Shown: piece by piece, positions 55,112 through 63,422 of the stretch
How the letters are laid out: every line of letters begins with the position of its first letter
Position numbering within the stretch: position 1 is the stretch's first letter
NCBI RefSeq assembly: GCF_001602525.1
Contig: NZ_LSYT01000009.1
Span: forward strand, 62,001-126,000
Source of the DNA: Flavobacterium chilense
Lineage (GTDB): Bacteria; Bacteroidota; Bacteroidia; Flavobacteriales; Flavobacteriaceae
DNA length: 64,000 nt
Direction of reading: 5' to 3'
Position numbers and translations under genes: made by a program
The notes under the pieces: model-generated
Seen by the model: only the letters and a program-made list of their open reading frames with translations
Database searches by the model: none
Told to the model about the DNA's origin: nothing

Positions 55112-55244
55112 GTTTATTGGTTTTGGTTTGGGGTTTGACCAAAAATATGCAAAATAGTTTAAAGTGTTTTGTGATTTTTTGTTTCTTATGATGATTATAA
55201 GTTTACCTTTGTAGTCCGAGAAAAATCTTTTGAAAACCGATGTC

Positions 55245-55322
55245 CCAGCCCTGATGGAAGCGGCATCCTTTTGTGCCGGTGTTCGGCACAAAAGATATAG
55301 CGGACAGCAGGTTTCAGCTCCT
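55245..55322 (+). repeat. Dispersed structured repeat, copy D
   Basis: CCAGCCCTGATGGAAGCGGC, ATCC, perfect hairpin TTTTGTGCC ... GGCACAAAA, then TATAGCGGACAGCAGG and TTTCAGCTCCTT. Lies between divergent genes, 20 nt before the lipoprotein ATG. Confidence 0.75.
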
Positions 55323-55341
55323 TATAAAAATTCAGGTACTT

Positions 55342-55782
55342 ATGAAAAACACTTTTATGATTTTGGTTTTGTCGCTCTTGTTTGTGGGCTGCAAGCAGGA
55401 AATTAAACCGGCAGATATTGCAAAATTAAACGGATATTGGGAAATCGAAAAAGTAGTTTTTGATAAGGGTGAGGAGAAGGAGTACGGAATGAATGAAAGT
55501 TTTGATTTTTTTAAAATGAATGGCAATAAAGGAACACGTACGAAAGTAATGCCTCAACTTGACGGAACTTTTTTAACGGGAGATAACTTTGAAAATGTAT
55601 CAGTTCGATTTAAAGACAAGAAAGCTTTTCTGGATTATAAAACTGAATATGCAAATTGGACGGAGGAATTAATTTCGATTTCTGATAAAGAATTTGTCGT
55701 AAAAAACAATCAGGATAAAGAGTATCATTATAAAAAAGCTGCACCTATAAATATTTTAAACGATGGCAAAAAGACTAAATAA
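55342..55782 (+). CDS. Lipocalin-like lipoprotein
   Basis: 146 residues from ATG at 55342 (a start at 55273 would lie in the repeat). Lipobox FVGC (Cys17). The mature part begins LNGYWEIEKVVFDKGEEKEY and has the one-strand-per-turn pattern of small lipocalin-like domains. Function unknown. Overlaps the DciA-like gene by 20 nt. Confidence 0.72.
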   Translation: MKNTFMILVLSLLFVGCKQEIKPADIAKLNGYWEIEKVVFDKGEEKEYGMNESFDFFKMNGNKGTRTKVMPQLDGTFLTGDNFENVSVRFKDKKAFLDYKTEYANWTEELISISDKEFVVKNNQDKEYHYKKAAPINILNDGKKTK

Positions 55783-56059
55783 TGAAAGTACGATTGGTGC
55801 CGTTTTGCAACAAATTATTCAGGTGAATAAATTGCAGCCCGGAATGGATCAGATTGATGTAAAAGAGGCATGGAGACAACTGATGGGGAATGGTGTAAAT
55901 ACGTATACCAGAAACGTTATTTTGAAAGGAAGCACGCTTTATGTTGAACTTGGATCAGCAGTTTTAAGAGAGGAATTAAGTCACGGAAAATCTAAAATCG
56001 TTAAAATGATTAATGAAGAGCTTGGGCGTGAAGTTGTTAAAGATGTGGTTTTGCGATAA
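55763..56059 (+). CDS. DUF721/DciA-like protein
   Basis: 98 residues with the DciA-family core: IGAVLQQIIQ, IDVKEAWRQLMGNGVNTYTR, GSTLYVELGSAVLREELSH and KSKIVKMINEELG. DciA loads the replicative helicase in bacteria lacking DnaC. The short form without an N-terminal extension is usual in Bacteroidota. The start overlaps the preceding lipoprotein gene by 20 nt. Confidence 0.85.
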   Translation: MAKRLNNESTIGAVLQQIIQVNKLQPGMDQIDVKEAWRQLMGNGVNTYTRNVILKGSTLYVELGSAVLREELSHGKSKIVKMINEELGREVVKDVVLR

Positions 56060-56109
56060 AATATTTTAAGATTTTTGAAATACGTTTTAATGTTAAAAAA
56101 TAAATTAAG

Positions 56110-56135
56110 ACTTCTGGTTTGGAAGTGTTTTTTTT
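56110..56135 (+). terminator. Weak intrinsic terminator
   Basis: ACTTC (56110-56114) pairs with GAAGT (56122-56126), then a T run of eight. Confidence 0.5.
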
Positions 56136-56213
56136 ATAATATATTTGAGCAGTAGGTTTTTTTTTATTAAAGATCTGCTTGAAAAATTAACATTTTAAAC
56201 CAATTAAAAAACA

Positions 56214-56930
56214 ATGAAAAAAGTATTACTCATTTTAACTGTATTATTTGCCTTAACGAGTTATTCACAAAAGAAAAAAGTTGCTGTTGTTTCGTTCTAT
56301 ACGGATAAAACAATTGATCTTTCGGAATTAGGATTAAATGGACTAGCTGCGATAGCTGATTTAGGAAATAATCCAAATTTTAATCTTTCTCCAATTTTAG
56401 AGAAATATCACAATGCATTTTTTAATGATTATGCTAAAAAATTTCCGTTTGATTTACTTCCTGAGACTGAAGTGACTCAGAAACCGGAATACATTGCTTT
56501 TACTCCTAAATTTGCAAGAGAAGGCGGAGAAAAAGGTACTATTATTAACTATCCCGGATATAAATATATTTATGAAGGAATGAATGGTTCTGCAAATGAA
56601 GTAGCGACCTCTACTATGTTTAAAGAAGTAGCCGATGGTGTTTTGTTTACAGAAATTCATTTTGCTGTAGTAAAAGGATTCGCTGTTGGCGGAACCGGAA
56701 CAGTAAAAATGAAAGCTTATGCGAGAATCGCTTTGTACGATAAAACAGGAAAAAAAGTATTTGCTTTCTCTGAAGGAGCAAACTCTAAGAAAACTGGAAC
56801 AATTGTAGGCGGAATTCCTGTTTTAAGTCTTGATAAAGTATTACCTATGTGCGAAAGTGCATTAGAAGAGCTTTTGAAAGATCTTGATGAAAAAATCGAG
56901 AAAATTGTTAAAAAGTCAGATAAACTTTAA
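56214..56930 (+). CDS. Secreted hypothetical protein
   Basis: 238 residues. Signal peptide ending TSYS-Q, then KKKVAVVSFYTDKTIDLSEL and a mixed alpha/beta domain. GVLFTEIHFAVVKGFAVGGTGTVKMKAYARIALYDKTGKKVF looks like a strand-rich core, and the C-terminal 35 residues are a highly charged helix. No family recognised. Single gene with a strong terminator. Confidence 0.7.
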   Translation: MKKVLLILTVLFALTSYSQKKKVAVVSFYTDKTIDLSELGLNGLAAIADLGNNPNFNLSPILEKYHNAFFNDYAKKFPFDLLPETEVTQKPEYIAFTPKFAREGGEKGTIINYPGYKYIYEGMNGSANEVATSTMFKEVADGVLFTEIHFAVVKGFAVGGTGTVKMKAYARIALYDKTGKKVFAFSEGANSKKTGTIVGGIPVLSLDKVLPMCESALEELLKDLDEKIEKIVKKSDKL

Positions 56931-56951
56931 TCGACATTTGTTATAAACACA

Positions 56952-56986
56952 AAAAAAATCCATTCGCTTAGCGAATGGATTTTTTT
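56952..56986. terminator. Bidirectional terminator
   Basis: AAAAAAATCCATTCGC (56952-56967) pairs with GCGAATGGATTTTTTT (56971-56986). Between convergent genes. Confidence 0.92.
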
Positions 56987-57031
56987 ATTTACAAAGTTCA
57001 GCAATCTAAAATCTGAACTCTAAATCATAAA

Positions 57032-57451
57032 TTAAAACTGCTCTCTACCAGCAAAGTGAAATGCACCTTCGATAGCAGCATTTTCGTCGCTGTCAGAACC
57101 GTGAACTGCATTTTCTCCAATAGAAGTTGCGTATGCTTTACGAATAGTTCCTTCAGCAGCTTCAGCCGGGTTTGTAGCTCCAATTAAAGTTCTGAAATCT
57201 TCTACTGCGTTGTCTTTTTCTAAAATTGCAGCAACAATTGGTCCGCGTGACATAAATTCAACTAATTCTCCGTAGAAAGGTCTTTCTGCGTGAACTGCGT
57301 AAAATGCTTTAGCATCAGCTACAGTTAATTGAGTTAATTTTAATGAAACGATTTTAAAACCACCATTAGTGATCATTGCTAAGATATTTCCGATGTGTCC
57401 GTTTGCAACAGCATCTGGTTTAATCATTGTAAAAGTTCTATTTGTTGCCAT
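57032..57451 (-). CDS. ndk: Nucleoside diphosphate kinase
   Basis: 139 residues; active-site histidine in ENAVHGSDS, and [41 protein letters not shown] complete the family. Transfers gamma-phosphate between nucleotides. A minus-strand TACTTTTG box (57475-57482) lies 24 nt upstream. Confidence 0.97.
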   Translation of the reverse strand: MATNRTFTMIKPDAVANGHIGNILAMITNGGFKIVSLKLTQLTVADAKAFYAVHAERPFYGELVEFMSRGPIVAAILEKDNAVEDFRTLIGATNPAEAAEGTIRKAYATSIGENAVHGSDSDENAAIEGAFHFAGREQF

Positions 57452-57474
57452 TTTATATTTTATTAAATTTTGTG

Positions 57475-57482
57475 CAAAAGTA
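57475..57482 (-). promoter_or_regulatory. Candidate -7 box of ndk
   Basis: TACTTTTG on the minus strand, 24 nt before the ATG; fits TAnnTTTG. Confidence 0.4.
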
Positions 57483-57562
57483 TACTTTTTTTATGAATTG
57501 TTTTTAATTAATTCGTAATTAAAACATAGTAGAATGATGTTTTAGTCAAGAAAAGTTTTTTA

Positions 57563-57661
57563 AACCATATAAGTAATATAAGTTCATTTAAATACTGCGT
57601 GCAGAATATCTCCACAAAGCATAACGTATTTCTAAAATGAACTTATATTACTTATATGGTT
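57563..57661. repeat. 27-bp perfect inverted repeat with 45-nt centre
   Basis: The arm at 57563-57589 begins AACCATATAAGTAATATAAG and is complemented exactly at 57635-57661. It lies between ndk and the acyltransferase-like gene, both on the minus strand. The arms are much longer than needed for a terminator and look like a miniature mobile or palindromic element. Confidence 0.8.
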
Positions 57662-57668
57662 AATAAAT

Positions 57669-58940
57669 TTAAACTTTGAATATTAATTTGTTTTTATAGA
57701 ATATCCATAAAATAAAAGTCCAGATACAAACATAAACAAGCGCTCCGGCTAATGAAGCAGTCATTGGGTTACTGAAAAATGGAGCGATCCAAAAACTGTA
57801 CAGGTAATTTAATAAATTGATTTTTTCTGAGGTTTTATGCGGTTTTTGAAATTCGATCATGACTAAAGCCTGCGGAATAATCTGCGAGCTAAAGAATACA
57901 ATCATAGGATTTACGCCCCAGATTAAGAATAGTTTGAATCCTTTTTTATAATGGGCAATGTCGATTATGTAGTATAAAACAGTAAGAAATACTGTAGCTA
58001 AGCCTGTAGTGTATAAAACATAGCTGCTTGTCCAGATTGATTTGTTTATTGGAAAAACAATATCCCAGATTAAGCCGAAAAAGATAAGTATCGTACCAAT
58101 GATACCCATTTTTTGCGCTTTTAGGATTTTGATGGTATTGGCTTGTAAAAGCTGTCCGATTAATAAACCGATAATTCCGTTTACAATTGACGGTATAGTG
58201 CTTAAAATTCCTTCCGGATCCCAGGTTACGGTTCCGCGATACATATGTCCTTCTAATAAAATGCCGTCAAGCCAGGACGCAAGGTTCGTTCCTTTGTCAA
58301 GATTTGCCTCGCCAATTCCGGGAACGGGAATTAAAGTCATGATTGCCCAGTATCCTAAGAGTAAAACAATTCCGGTAATGATTTGAGTTCGCTGAGAGGT
58401 TTTTAGATATAAAAGTGAAACTACAAAATAGACAATTGCAATTCGTTGCAAAACGCCGGGAAGCCTTACATTGCTGTAAGCTTCGATGCCGCTGTAAGCC
58501 AGAAACAGATAGATAAACAGAATTGAAAATGCTAAAATGTTTTTGATTTTTGAACTGAAATTTCCCATTAAGGCATAACCTACAGCAATAGTAATGGCAA
58601 GTCTGCCAATTAAAAGCGGAATTCCTTCAAGTCCGAATAACTGGATTTTTCCAAAAAAGTTGAAAAATATCCCTAAACAGAGCATTCGTAAAGAGCGGAC
58701 TAAAATTTTGTTGAATGTTGTGCCGTCATAAAACTTATCAGGCATCGCAAGCGGAACGGCGACTCCCATTATAAAAATAAAAAACGGAAATACTAAATCA
58801 GTTGGTGTGCAGCCGTGCCATTCGGCGTGTAATAATGGCGGGTAAACATGTCCCCAATCTCCGGGGTTGTTTACAATTGTCATTAATAAAATTGTTAGTC
58901 CACGAAAGACATCTAGCGAAATTAAGCGTTCTTTTACCAT
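57669..58940 (-). CDS. DUF5009/heparan-glucosaminide-acetyltransferase-like membrane protein, paralogue 2
   Basis: 423 residues with about ten helices. N-terminus RLISLDVFRGLTILLMTIVN, then HGCTPTDLVFPFFIFIMGVAVPLA, with the conserved His/Asp/Thr region that is likely catalytic. Paralogue of the 41588-42781 gene (same DxxRGxTI start). Likely transfers an acyl group to a cell-surface sugar. The end lies 8 nt from the 27-bp inverted repeat. Confidence 0.83.
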   Translation of the reverse strand: MVKERLISLDVFRGLTILLMTIVNNPGDWGHVYPPLLHAEWHGCTPTDLVFPFFIFIMGVAVPLAMPDKFYDGTTFNKILVRSLRMLCLGIFFNFFGKIQLFGLEGIPLLIGRLAITIAVGYALMGNFSSKIKNILAFSILFIYLFLAYSGIEAYSNVRLPGVLQRIAIVYFVVSLLYLKTSQRTQIITGIVLLLGYWAIMTLIPVPGIGEANLDKGTNLASWLDGILLEGHMYRGTVTWDPEGILSTIPSIVNGIIGLLIGQLLQANTIKILKAQKMGIIGTILIFFGLIWDIVFPINKSIWTSSYVLYTTGLATVFLTVLYYIIDIAHYKKGFKLFLIWGVNPMIVFFSSQIIPQALVMIEFQKPHKTSEKINLLNYLYSFWIAPFFSNPMTASLAGALVYVCIWTFILWIFYKNKLIFKV

Positions 58941-59067
58941 TGGTTTTGGGTAAATTGGTTAGTTAATAATTTTAAAAATCGCTATTTGGTTTGAAATAAT
59001 AATTTGGAGAAGATAGGTGGTTATTTGGTTCTCAAAAATTATTATTTTATTTTTTTTTTAGCCACGA

Positions 59068-59100
59068 ATTCACGAATTTTTATTTGATTAATTCGTGAAT
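59068..59100. terminator. Hairpin after bshC
   Basis: ATTCACGAATT (59068-59078) pairs with AATTCGTGAAT (59090-59100), 13 nt from the bshC stop. Confidence 0.7.
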
Positions 59101-59113
59101 TTGTAACTTACTT

Positions 59114-60703
59114 TTATATTATTATGATGTTAAAATTCATTTCTAAAGGTTTCAGTTTTTGTAATAAAAGCGGCACTAACTGCTCGCCTTTTTCCAGATA
59201 AAATTCTGAAAAATTGCTTTGGCGTTCCTGCAGGCTGTTGTTTGGGAACAATTCGCATTGTAAATCGGTTATACGCTGCAATTGATCACTTAGTTTTCTT
59301 TTTTGCGCTTTTAATAAACGTTTTTCTAAATTTTCAAGACCTTTTGTCTGCTTCACTTCCTGGGCTTTTACAGCTCCTGAAAAAGATTTATCAGTTTGAT
59401 TGGCTAATTCATAAAGATATTGAAATTGGGTTTTCAATATTTCTTTTTGAGGTGTTAAATCAATTGGAAATGCAGAAATTTTATGTGTAATCGTGTTTAT
59501 TAAATTTTCTTGTTTCGTAAAAAGATCTGCCCAGCTTAATTGCAACTGATCTGCTTTTTTAGCTTGTTTTTCGGTTGCTAAAAGAACAGAGTTACGAACC
59601 AAAATCATTGGAAAAGTAATTTTTACAGCATCAAAAAAGGATTTTAATTCCAGCCAATAAGCAATTTCTCCGCCTCCGCCAATGTAGCATAAATTTGGAA
59701 GAATAATTTCCTGATAAAGCGGGCGCATAATAACATTTGGACTGAATTTTTCAGGATGATTTTCTAATTCAGAAAGAATTTGTTCTTTAGAAAATGAGAT
59801 TTTTGTGTTGTTTACAAAGTACTTATCTTCTTCAAAAATGATTCTTTCACGGAGATTATCTTCTATATAAAATAAATTAATCTCACGCGGATTTACCTGA
59901 ACCGTATATTCTTTTAATTGTTCAATCGTTTCCTGAACCGCTTTGTATGAAGTTTGTTTTTCCAGTTCTTCTTTTGCATACGGAATAAAAGCACGTTTTA
60001 AATCGGCATCGTCAGCATCTATGATAACTAAACCATAATTAGCAAATAAGCTGTTGGCTAAAAATCGGGTTGCATTCGCCAGATTATCGTGTTTTAAATA
60101 AGCATCTTCAAAAAGCTTTTTTAAAGTATTGGCATTCGTACTTGAACCTAATTCTAATGAATAGATCTCAAAAAACTCAGCTAAACCTTCTGTTGAAAGT
60201 CGGCCAACCGGACCGTTACTTTCTTTGTTCCATCTGAATTTTTTTCCTTTAAAATTAAAATAATTGATTTCTTCAAAATCATGATCTTCTGTCGCCATCC
60301 AATAAATTGGGACAAAATTGTATGACGGATATTTCGATTTTAATTCCTTAGTAAGATTAATGGTCGAAATGATTTTATATAAGAAATACAACGGTCCGCT
60401 AAATAAATTTAACTGATGTCCGGTTGTAACGGTAAAGGTATTTTCGAGTGCTAAAAGCTCAATGTTTTGTTTGGTTGAATCTGAGATTTCGATGCTTTGA
60501 TACTGCCTTTTTAAAGAGGCAACCAAAGGAGTTCGGTTATTATTATCAAAGTTGTTTGCTTTTTCAGCAATTTGCTTTTCGAAATTTTCTAATGTTGGAA
60601 AATGGTTGTACAGCGGTTTTAATTCTGATTTTTGATCTAAATAATCTTGTATCAATTTAGAGAAATATCCAGAAGTTTGATAGCTGATACAGTCGGTAGG
60701 CAT
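59114..60703 (-). CDS. bshC: Bacillithiol biosynthesis cysteine-adding enzyme
   Basis: 529 residues, full length. Matches the BshC pattern: YWMATEDHDFEEINYFNFKG (nucleotidyl-like active site), LNLFSGPLYFLYKIISTINL, NVIMRPLYQEIILPNLCYIGGGGEIAYWLELKSFF, and a C-terminal helical extension. It adds cysteine to glucosaminyl-malate, the last step of bacillithiol synthesis, the low-molecular-weight thiol of many Bacteroidota and Firmicutes. BshA and BshB are not in the window. Confidence 0.93.
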   Translation of the reverse strand: MPTDCISYQTSGYFSKLIQDYLDQKSELKPLYNHFPTLENFEKQIAEKANNFDNNNRTPLVASLKRQYQSIEISDSTKQNIELLALENTFTVTTGHQLNLFSGPLYFLYKIISTINLTKELKSKYPSYNFVPIYWMATEDHDFEEINYFNFKGKKFRWNKESNGPVGRLSTEGLAEFFEIYSLELGSSTNANTLKKLFEDAYLKHDNLANATRFLANSLFANYGLVIIDADDADLKRAFIPYAKEELEKQTSYKAVQETIEQLKEYTVQVNPREINLFYIEDNLRERIIFEEDKYFVNNTKISFSKEQILSELENHPEKFSPNVIMRPLYQEIILPNLCYIGGGGEIAYWLELKSFFDAVKITFPMILVRNSVLLATEKQAKKADQLQLSWADLFTKQENLINTITHKISAFPIDLTPQKEILKTQFQYLYELANQTDKSFSGAVKAQEVKQTKGLENLEKRLLKAQKRKLSDQLQRITDLQCELFPNNSLQERQSNFSEFYLEKGEQLVPLLLQKLKPLEMNFNIIII

Positions 60704-60937
60704 AATTTTAAATTTATTTTTGACAGTTGTAAATTTAATGAAAATATGTAGTTAAAAACGGTTTTAACGATTGCTTATGATTTGATTTTTATTTTTTGTT
60801 TTAAACGTCCTGTAATCAGGTTTTTAATTTTGATTGAATTGATGTTGTTTAAAATGTAAAACACATCAAATTTGTTAAAAATACAGAAGAGTTTTAAAAC
60901 TAATTGCTCTAAGTGTGAAATATTAATAACGAAACTA

Positions 60938-60945
60938 TATTTTTG
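60938..60945 (+). promoter_or_regulatory. Candidate -7 box of the MFS gene
   Basis: TATTTTTG, 29 nt before the ATG at 60975; fits TAnnTTTG. Confidence 0.4.
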
Positions 60946-60974
60946 TAACCAAAAAAAAGATATATCTATTTTAC

Positions 60975-62252
60975 ATGGAAACTAACCCGAAAAAGAAGAA
61001 CTCATTAAAACATGTTCTTTTTGGTTCTTTGATTGGAACTACAATTGAATTTTTTGATTTTTATATTTATGCCAATGCAGCCGTGTTGGTTTTTCCGCAA
61101 TTATTTTTTCCCGGTTCAGATTCGACGATGGCGACTCTGGAATCTTTAGCCACTTTTTCAATTGCATTTCTATCCCGTCCGTTAGGTTCAGCATTTTTTG
61201 GACATTATGGAGATAAGATCGGACGTAAATTTACTTTAGTTGCCGCTTTATTGACAATGGGAATTTCGACTGTGACGATTGGATTTTTGCCAAGTTATGC
61301 CAGTATTGGTGTTGCTGCTCCGTTATTATTAATGCTTTGTAGATTTGGACAAGGTGTTGGTTTAGGAGGCGAGTGGGGAGGAGCCGTTTTATTGGCTATA
61401 GAAAATGCACCGCCACACAAACGTGCCTGGTACGGAATGTTTCCTCAATTGGGTGCTCCAATTGGATTGTTACTTTCGGGCGGAACTTTTTTATTGTTAA
61501 CCGATTCTATGAGCAATGAGGCTTTTATGGATTACGGCTGGAGAATTCCGTTTATTGCAAGTTCATTATTGGTTATCGTAGGGTTTTATATTAGAACAAA
61601 AATCACTGAAACGCCTTCTTTCGAAAACTCTAAAAAAGAACAGGAAGAAGTTAAAGTCCCTTTTTTGGAGCTTGTGAAATCGTATAAAAATCAACTGATT
61701 TTTGGAACGTTTGCTGCTATTACAACCTTTTTGGTTTTTTACCTGATGACGGTTTTTACATTAAGCTGGGCAACTTCAGATTTAGGAATTGTTAAAAGAG
61801 ACGGATTATTAATACAGTTGTTTTCAGTATTGTTTTTCGCCATTTTTATTCCGGTTTCAGCAGTAGTTGCAGATAAAATTGGCCGTCGTAAAATGCTTAT
61901 TGCTGCTACAGCAGCTATTGCAATTTTTGGATTTTTCTTTTCTTATTTTTTAAGTTCAGGAAACATTGTTTTGGTTACCACTTTTGCCTGTATCGGAATG
62001 GCTTTGATGGGATTCACTTATGGTCCGTTGGGAACTTTTTTATCCGAGTTGTTTCCAACAAATGTTCGTTATTCTGGTGCTTCTTTAACTTTTAATTTAG
62101 CAGGAATTCTTGGTGCTGCTTTTGCACCTATGATTGCCATTTGGCTGGCATCTAAATATAGTGTGAGTTATGTTGGTTTGTACTTAACAATAGCTGCATT
62201 TATTTCTTTAGTTTCACTTTTGGTGATTAGTAAAGACGAACATAAGTTTTAA
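60975..62252 (+). CDS. MFS transporter, metabolite:H+ symporter (MHS) family
   Basis: 425 residues with twelve helices. LIGTTIEFFDFYIYANAAVL is the MHS helix-1 pattern, followed by RPLGSAFFGHYGDKIGRK (MFS signature GxxxDKxGRK), RFGQGVGLGGEWGGAVLLA and a mirror signature DKIGRRK in the second half. Members take up alpha-ketoglutarate, proline/betaine, shikimate or related compounds with protons; the substrate is unknown. Confidence 0.92.
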   Translation: METNPKKKNSLKHVLFGSLIGTTIEFFDFYIYANAAVLVFPQLFFPGSDSTMATLESLATFSIAFLSRPLGSAFFGHYGDKIGRKFTLVAALLTMGISTVTIGFLPSYASIGVAAPLLLMLCRFGQGVGLGGEWGGAVLLAIENAPPHKRAWYGMFPQLGAPIGLLLSGGTFLLLTDSMSNEAFMDYGWRIPFIASSLLVIVGFYIRTKITETPSFENSKKEQEEVKVPFLELVKSYKNQLIFGTFAAITTFLVFYLMTVFTLSWATSDLGIVKRDGLLIQLFSVLFFAIFIPVSAVVADKIGRRKMLIAATAAIAIFGFFFSYFLSSGNIVLVTTFACIGMALMGFTYGPLGTFLSELFPTNVRYSGASLTFNLAGILGAAFAPMIAIWLASKYSVSYVGLYLTIAAFISLVSLLVISKDEHKF

Positions 62253-62277
62253 ATTAATTTCTATTGATATAAAAAAG

Positions 62278-62306
62278 CAGCAATTAAAAAATTGCTGTTT
62301 TTTTTT
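62278..62306 (+). terminator. Intrinsic terminator
   Basis: CAGCAATT pairs with AATTGCTG around a 4-nt A loop, then nine Ts. Confidence 0.92.
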
Positions 62307-62320
62307 GTTTGTTTAAAAAG

Positions 62321-62342
62321 TATTTAGATATTTGTCTAAATA
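62321..62342. promoter_or_regulatory. Operator-like palindrome before the SdpR-type gene
   Basis: TATTTAGA (62321-62328) and TCTAAATA (62335-62342) are exact complements around 6 nt. The palindrome lies 5 nt before the ATG and overlaps a GATATTTG sequence, one mismatch from the -7 consensus. Fits an ArsR-type autorepressor site. Confidence 0.6.
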
Positions 62343-62347
62343 TATAA

Positions 62348-62608
62348 ATGTTTATGAATGATATTTTTAAAGCATTAAATGATGCCACACGAAGAGAGAT
62401 TTTAGATCTTTTAAAAGAAAAAGATAGGTCTGCAGGCGAAATTGCTGATGCTTTTAATATTTCAAAACCAAGTATTTCTCATCATTTAGATATTCTAAAA
62501 CGAGCAGATTTAATAACGTCTGAAAAAAACGGACAATTCATTATTTATTCCATAAATACCACCATAATGGAAGATGTCTTGCAATGGATACTAACCTTTA
62601 AACAATAA
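62348..62608 (+). CDS. sdpR: ArsR-family autorepressor, SdpR type
   Basis: 86 residues (a second ATG at 62354 would remove two). Winged HTH: IFKALNDATRREILDLLKEKD, AGEIADAFNISKPSISHHLDILKRADLI and a wing EKNGQFIIYSIN. No metal-binding Cys, so not a metal sensor. The coupling to an SdpI-like gene 5 nt downstream is the SdpR-SdpI pair, known in Bacillus subtilis to protect against the SdpC toxin. Here it may be a general stress or toxin-response unit. Its own palindrome lies just upstream. Confidence 0.92.
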   Translation: MFMNDIFKALNDATRREILDLLKEKDRSAGEIADAFNISKPSISHHLDILKRADLITSEKNGQFIIYSINTTIMEDVLQWILTFKQ

Positions 62609-62613
62609 TAAAA

Positions 62614-63273
62614 ATGAATCTGGAATTAAAAAAAGAACTTCCTATTATTGGAATTGTTTTGACACCTTTTGTTTACTTAGCTTTAATCTGGAACAGCCTT
62701 CCGGAAACTGTTCCTATTCATTGGAATTCTAAAGGAGAAATAGACAGGTGGGGCAATAAACTTACCTTGATTCTAATGCTTTTTATGCTTCCCGTTTTAA
62801 CTTACATCATAATGTCTGCTGTTGCGAAGATTGATCCTAAGAAAAAAATGTCATTGATGGGAGGGAAGTTGTATCAGCTTAAATTTATCATGGTTCTTTT
62901 TATGTCATTTTTAGCCTTGTTTATTATCTATAGTACTAAAAACCTGGCTTCTTCAAGTCCAAGTTTTGTTTTTACACTAGTGGGTGCTTTGTTTGTGATT
63001 TTAGGAAACTATTTCAAAGTGATACAACCCAATTATTTTATAGGAATAAAGACACCATGGACTTTAGAATATCCGGAGGTGTGGAAAACTACGCATGTTT
63101 TTGCCGGAAAACTTTGGTTCATTGCGGGTCTGGTTATCGTTTTAGGAAGCTTAATTTTTGAAAGCCCTGTTTTCTCTAAAGTATTTTTGGTAATTGTTTT
63201 GAGCATAGCAACTGCCCCTTTAGTTTATTCTTATTTAAAATATAAAAGTTTGAAAAAGAAAGGAGATATATAA
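62614..63273 (+). CDS. SdpI-family immunity-type membrane protein
   Basis: 219 residues, about six helices. The DUF1648 start IIGIVLTPFVYLALIWNSLPETVPIHWNSKGEIDRWGNK is followed by an SdpI core with YFIGIKTPWTLEYPEVWKTTHVFAG. SdpI acts as immunity protein and signal transducer to SdpR by sequestering it at the membrane. 5 nt after the repressor gene and followed by a 21-codon ORF. Confidence 0.9.
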   Translation: MNLELKKELPIIGIVLTPFVYLALIWNSLPETVPIHWNSKGEIDRWGNKLTLILMLFMLPVLTYIIMSAVAKIDPKKKMSLMGGKLYQLKFIMVLFMSFLALFIIYSTKNLASSSPSFVFTLVGALFVILGNYFKVIQPNYFIGIKTPWTLEYPEVWKTTHVFAGKLWFIAGLVIVLGSLIFESPVFSKVFLVIVLSIATAPLVYSYLKYKSLKKKGDI

Positions 63274-63292
63274 AACAAATACATTATTGACG

Positions 63293-63358
63293 ATGATAAA
63301 AGTGATATTTATTCTAATGACACTATTGGTGCATTATATTTGGGAGATTAAAAAGTAG
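63293..63358 (+). CDS. Putative 21-residue membrane microprotein
   Basis: An ATG-initiated 21-codon ORF, MIKVIFILMTLLVHYIWEIKK: one hydrophobic segment with a basic tail. It starts 19 nt after the sdpI-like stop and is followed by a terminator (63373-63412), so it lies in the same transcript. Its hydrophobicity is suggestive, but a random ORF cannot be excluded. Confidence 0.35.
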   Translation: MIKVIFILMTLLVHYIWEIKK

Positions 63359-63372
63359 TTCTATATCTAAAT

Positions 63373-63412
63373 AAAAAGTTCGCAAAGATTTTATGCTTTT
63401 GCGAACTTTTTT
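63373..63412. terminator. Bidirectional terminator
   Basis: AAAAAGTTCGCAAA (63373-63386) pairs with TTTGCGAACTTTTT (63398-63411). Between convergent genes. Confidence 0.9.
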
Positions 63413-63422
63413 ATGTTGATGT

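Noticed and set aside
55112-55291. In-frame ATG 180 nt upstream of the serine hydrolase start
   Set aside because: It adds a basic 60-residue tail that lies over repeat copy D and removes the signal peptide from the N-terminus; ATG at 55111 begins directly with the lipoprotein signal.
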